The notes under the pieces are model-generated. The model worked only from the letters and a program-made list of their open reading frames with translations. It was not told where the DNA came from and searched no databases. A program made the translations under genes and the position numbers. Below are positions 62,897 to 64,000 of a DNA stretch of 64,000 nt, one piece after another. Every line of letters starts with the position of its first letter. Position 1 is the stretch's first letter. Source of the DNA: Intestinibaculum porci (GTDB lineage: Bacteria; Bacillota_I; Bacilli_A; Erysipelotrichales; Coprobacillaceae); NCBI RefSeq assembly GCF_003925875.1, contig NZ_AP019309.1, positions 2,666,001 through 2,730,000 on the forward strand. The letters are read 5' to 3'.

Positions 62897-63640
62897 TTAT
62901 GCTTCTTTTTCCTGATCCAATGTTTCAGATTCCTGCTCATTTGATGTTTCATCTTGAGACGCATCTTTCTTACGCAGCTTTACGCAAACAAAAATCAGCG
63001 CCGCTACCCCAATCACTCCACCGATGTAATAGAGATATGTATAATCGTGAGCTTTGCTGGTAATGGTAATTGTATTGATGCGTTTATTTTTCGGTTTCAT
63101 CATTTCTTTTAATAAATCAATCTTAACCGTTTTATCTTTGACACTGCCGACATTACTCGTGGCTTTTTGTGGCATCGTCACACTCATACTCACTTCCACA
63201 CCAGCCGCTTCTAACGACTGATAGGTATAGTTTTTATTCGATAAAGTTGATGTATCTAAACCGCTGCTCGTTAATGAATTGGTAATCTTATCAACCGGAA
63301 TAGTCACTTTTACGATCCCGTCTTTCACTATCCCTTTAATCATCGCACTGTTTGAAGCCTTGGATTCGACCCCAATATATTTGACGCCCTGATATGTTTT
63401 CTCCACTGCTGAGATCTTCGCATTCTTCGAAGACTTCGCCAAAGAGGTCTTAAAAGAACTGATCACCTGATCATTGGTCGACTTTAAATAGTTTTTAATA
63501 AAATCCTCGGAAAACATAATCTTAAGATCCGTCGTATTTTTCCCTTGAGAATCAACGTTCACTTGCATTTTATATTTCATACAGCCGCTTAAGGCTAAAC
63601 ATAATCCTAATGTCATCAGAATGTGTATAAACTTTTTCAT
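62897..63640 (-). CDS. Lipoprotein with C-terminal membrane anchor
   Basis: A 247-residue exported protein. Signal peptide with lipobox LALSGCMK; a Ser/Thr/Lys-rich extracellular domain (VNVDSQGKNTTDLKIMFSED); then one membrane segment (YIGGVIGVAALIFVCVKL) and an acidic tail (ESETLDQEKEA). I start at ATG 63640 behind GTGAGG; the longer frame to 63697 is not supported. A lipid-anchored N terminus plus C-terminal helix is seen in DUF3153-like proteins. Function unknown. Confidence 0.75.
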   Translation of the reverse strand: MKKFIHILMTLGLCLALSGCMKYKMQVNVDSQGKNTTDLKIMFSEDFIKNYLKSTNDQVISSFKTSLAKSSKNAKISAVEKTYQGVKYIGVESKASNSAMIKGIVKDGIVKVTIPVDKITNSLTSSGLDTSTLSNKNYTYQSLEAAGVEVSMSVTMPQKATSNVGSVKDKTVKIDLLKEMMKPKNKRINTITITSKAHDYTYLYYIGGVIGVAALIFVCVKLRKKDASQDETSNEQESETLDQEKEA

Positions 63641-63756
63641 AACTGCCTCACTTTCCCTACCATTATACCTATTATTTGTAAAAAGGAAACTATCCAAATT
63701 TTAGAAAATGTCTAATAGCCAGCTAAATAGGCTATAAAGAGACATTCCATTACCAC

Positions 63757-63779
63757 AAATATTGACATCATTTCAAAAA
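63757..63779 (+). promoter_or_regulatory. Promoter of peptide-binding protein gene
   Basis: TTGACA followed after about 16 bases by CATAAT, about 40 bases before the ATG. The box positions are read by eye. Confidence 0.5.
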
Positions 63780-63821
63780 AGCACATAATTAAATTATGGG
63801 TACAATAAAGGAGGACACACT

Positions 63822-64000
63822 ATGAAGAAGAGAAATCTTACTGCGATCATTCTCTCAACCGCAATGTTAGCGGGATGTGGCAGTTCCACATCGTCATCCG
63901 CTACGAAAACGTACCGTTTTGCGGCTGATCAGGATATCACCACCATGGACAGCGCCTTTGCGACTGATCCGACATCAATGAATGCCCTGCATGCCACGAA
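63822..64000 (+). CDS. oppA: Oligopeptide ABC solute-binding lipoprotein, 3' end outside window
   Basis: ATG 63822 follows AAGGAGG by 7 bases. The frame is open to the window end. Signal peptide with lipobox AMLAGCGSS, then TYRFAADQDITTMDSAFATD, the start typical of family 5 solute-binding proteins (OppA/DppA), which capture peptides or nickel. The gene name is a best guess from about 60 residues. Confidence 0.75.
   Translation, partial: MKKRNLTAIILSTAMLAGCGSSTSSSATKTYRFAADQDITTMDSAFATDPTSMNALHAT

Noticed and set aside
1-64000. CRISPR array
   Set aside because: No regularly spaced direct repeats with spacers were found; the only nuclease of that lineage is TnpB in the IS605 element.

Overview
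The window reads as a chromosome segment from a low-to-moderate GC Firmicute. Gene content fits Erysipelotrichia (relatives of Kandleria, Sharpea or Catenibacterium): Shine-Dalgarno sites are strong, the glyS-dnaG-rpoD-trmK-nif3 and ybeY-cdd-era-recO blocks are Firmicute-like, isoprenoids are made by the MEP route (ispG, ispH), and diaminopimelate by the acetylase route. The taxonomic call is inference from gene content, not from a database.

Layout. 1-5223: end of a metallophosphoesterase gene, a YolD/Y-family polymerase pair, and an IS1634-type insertion sequence flanked by a 694-bp perfect direct duplication of the 5' part of the polymerase gene. 5224-10591: an accessory, mostly non-coding stretch with tiny genes (one frameshifted by a 13-bp tandem duplication), a type I signal peptidase, a secreted transglutaminase-like protein, decayed fragments, and a repeated promoter-like motif (CGTATGCA, 26 nt, TATAAT) seen four or five times. 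10592-30012: mostly housekeeping genes (tandem-HRDC protein, pfkA with a Crp-type regulator, yitT, an MFS transporter, ispG, rpsT, fmt, pdp, a HAD phosphatase, pyrBI, ispH, a DEAD-box helicase, nfo, Nudix hydrolases, a broken nif3). 30002-38724: trmK, rpoD, dnaG, glyS, recO, era, cdd, ybeY. 38764-49138: an orphan peptidase-containing ABC exporter, the dapF-dapH-dapL-aminotransferase operon, a nitrilase-like hydrolase, and a ppk-PFK pair. 49359-56359: a sucrose/fructo-oligosaccharide locus (LacI regulator, GH32 enzyme, ABC importer) with matching operators. 56485-62521: a mobile-element pile-up: a decayed IS1634-like transposase split by an IS200/IS605 element (TnpA, TnpB and probable omegaRNA), then an IS30-like element carrying two extra genes between terminal inverted repeats and 13-bp direct repeats. 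62544-64000: tRNA-His, a possible small RNA, a lipoprotein and the start of an oligopeptide-binding protein.

How parts work together. The sugar locus imports an unphosphorylated fructoside and cleaves it inside the cell; its divergent regulator has palindromic operators at both ends of the locus, with a cre-like site at the importer promoter. The dap operon supplies diaminopimelate for the cell wall and lysine. The two most unusual structures are the very long duplication flanking the IS1634-type element and the IS30-like element with passenger genes. The repeated CGTATGCA promoter motif is the best candidate for an undescribed regulatory feature.
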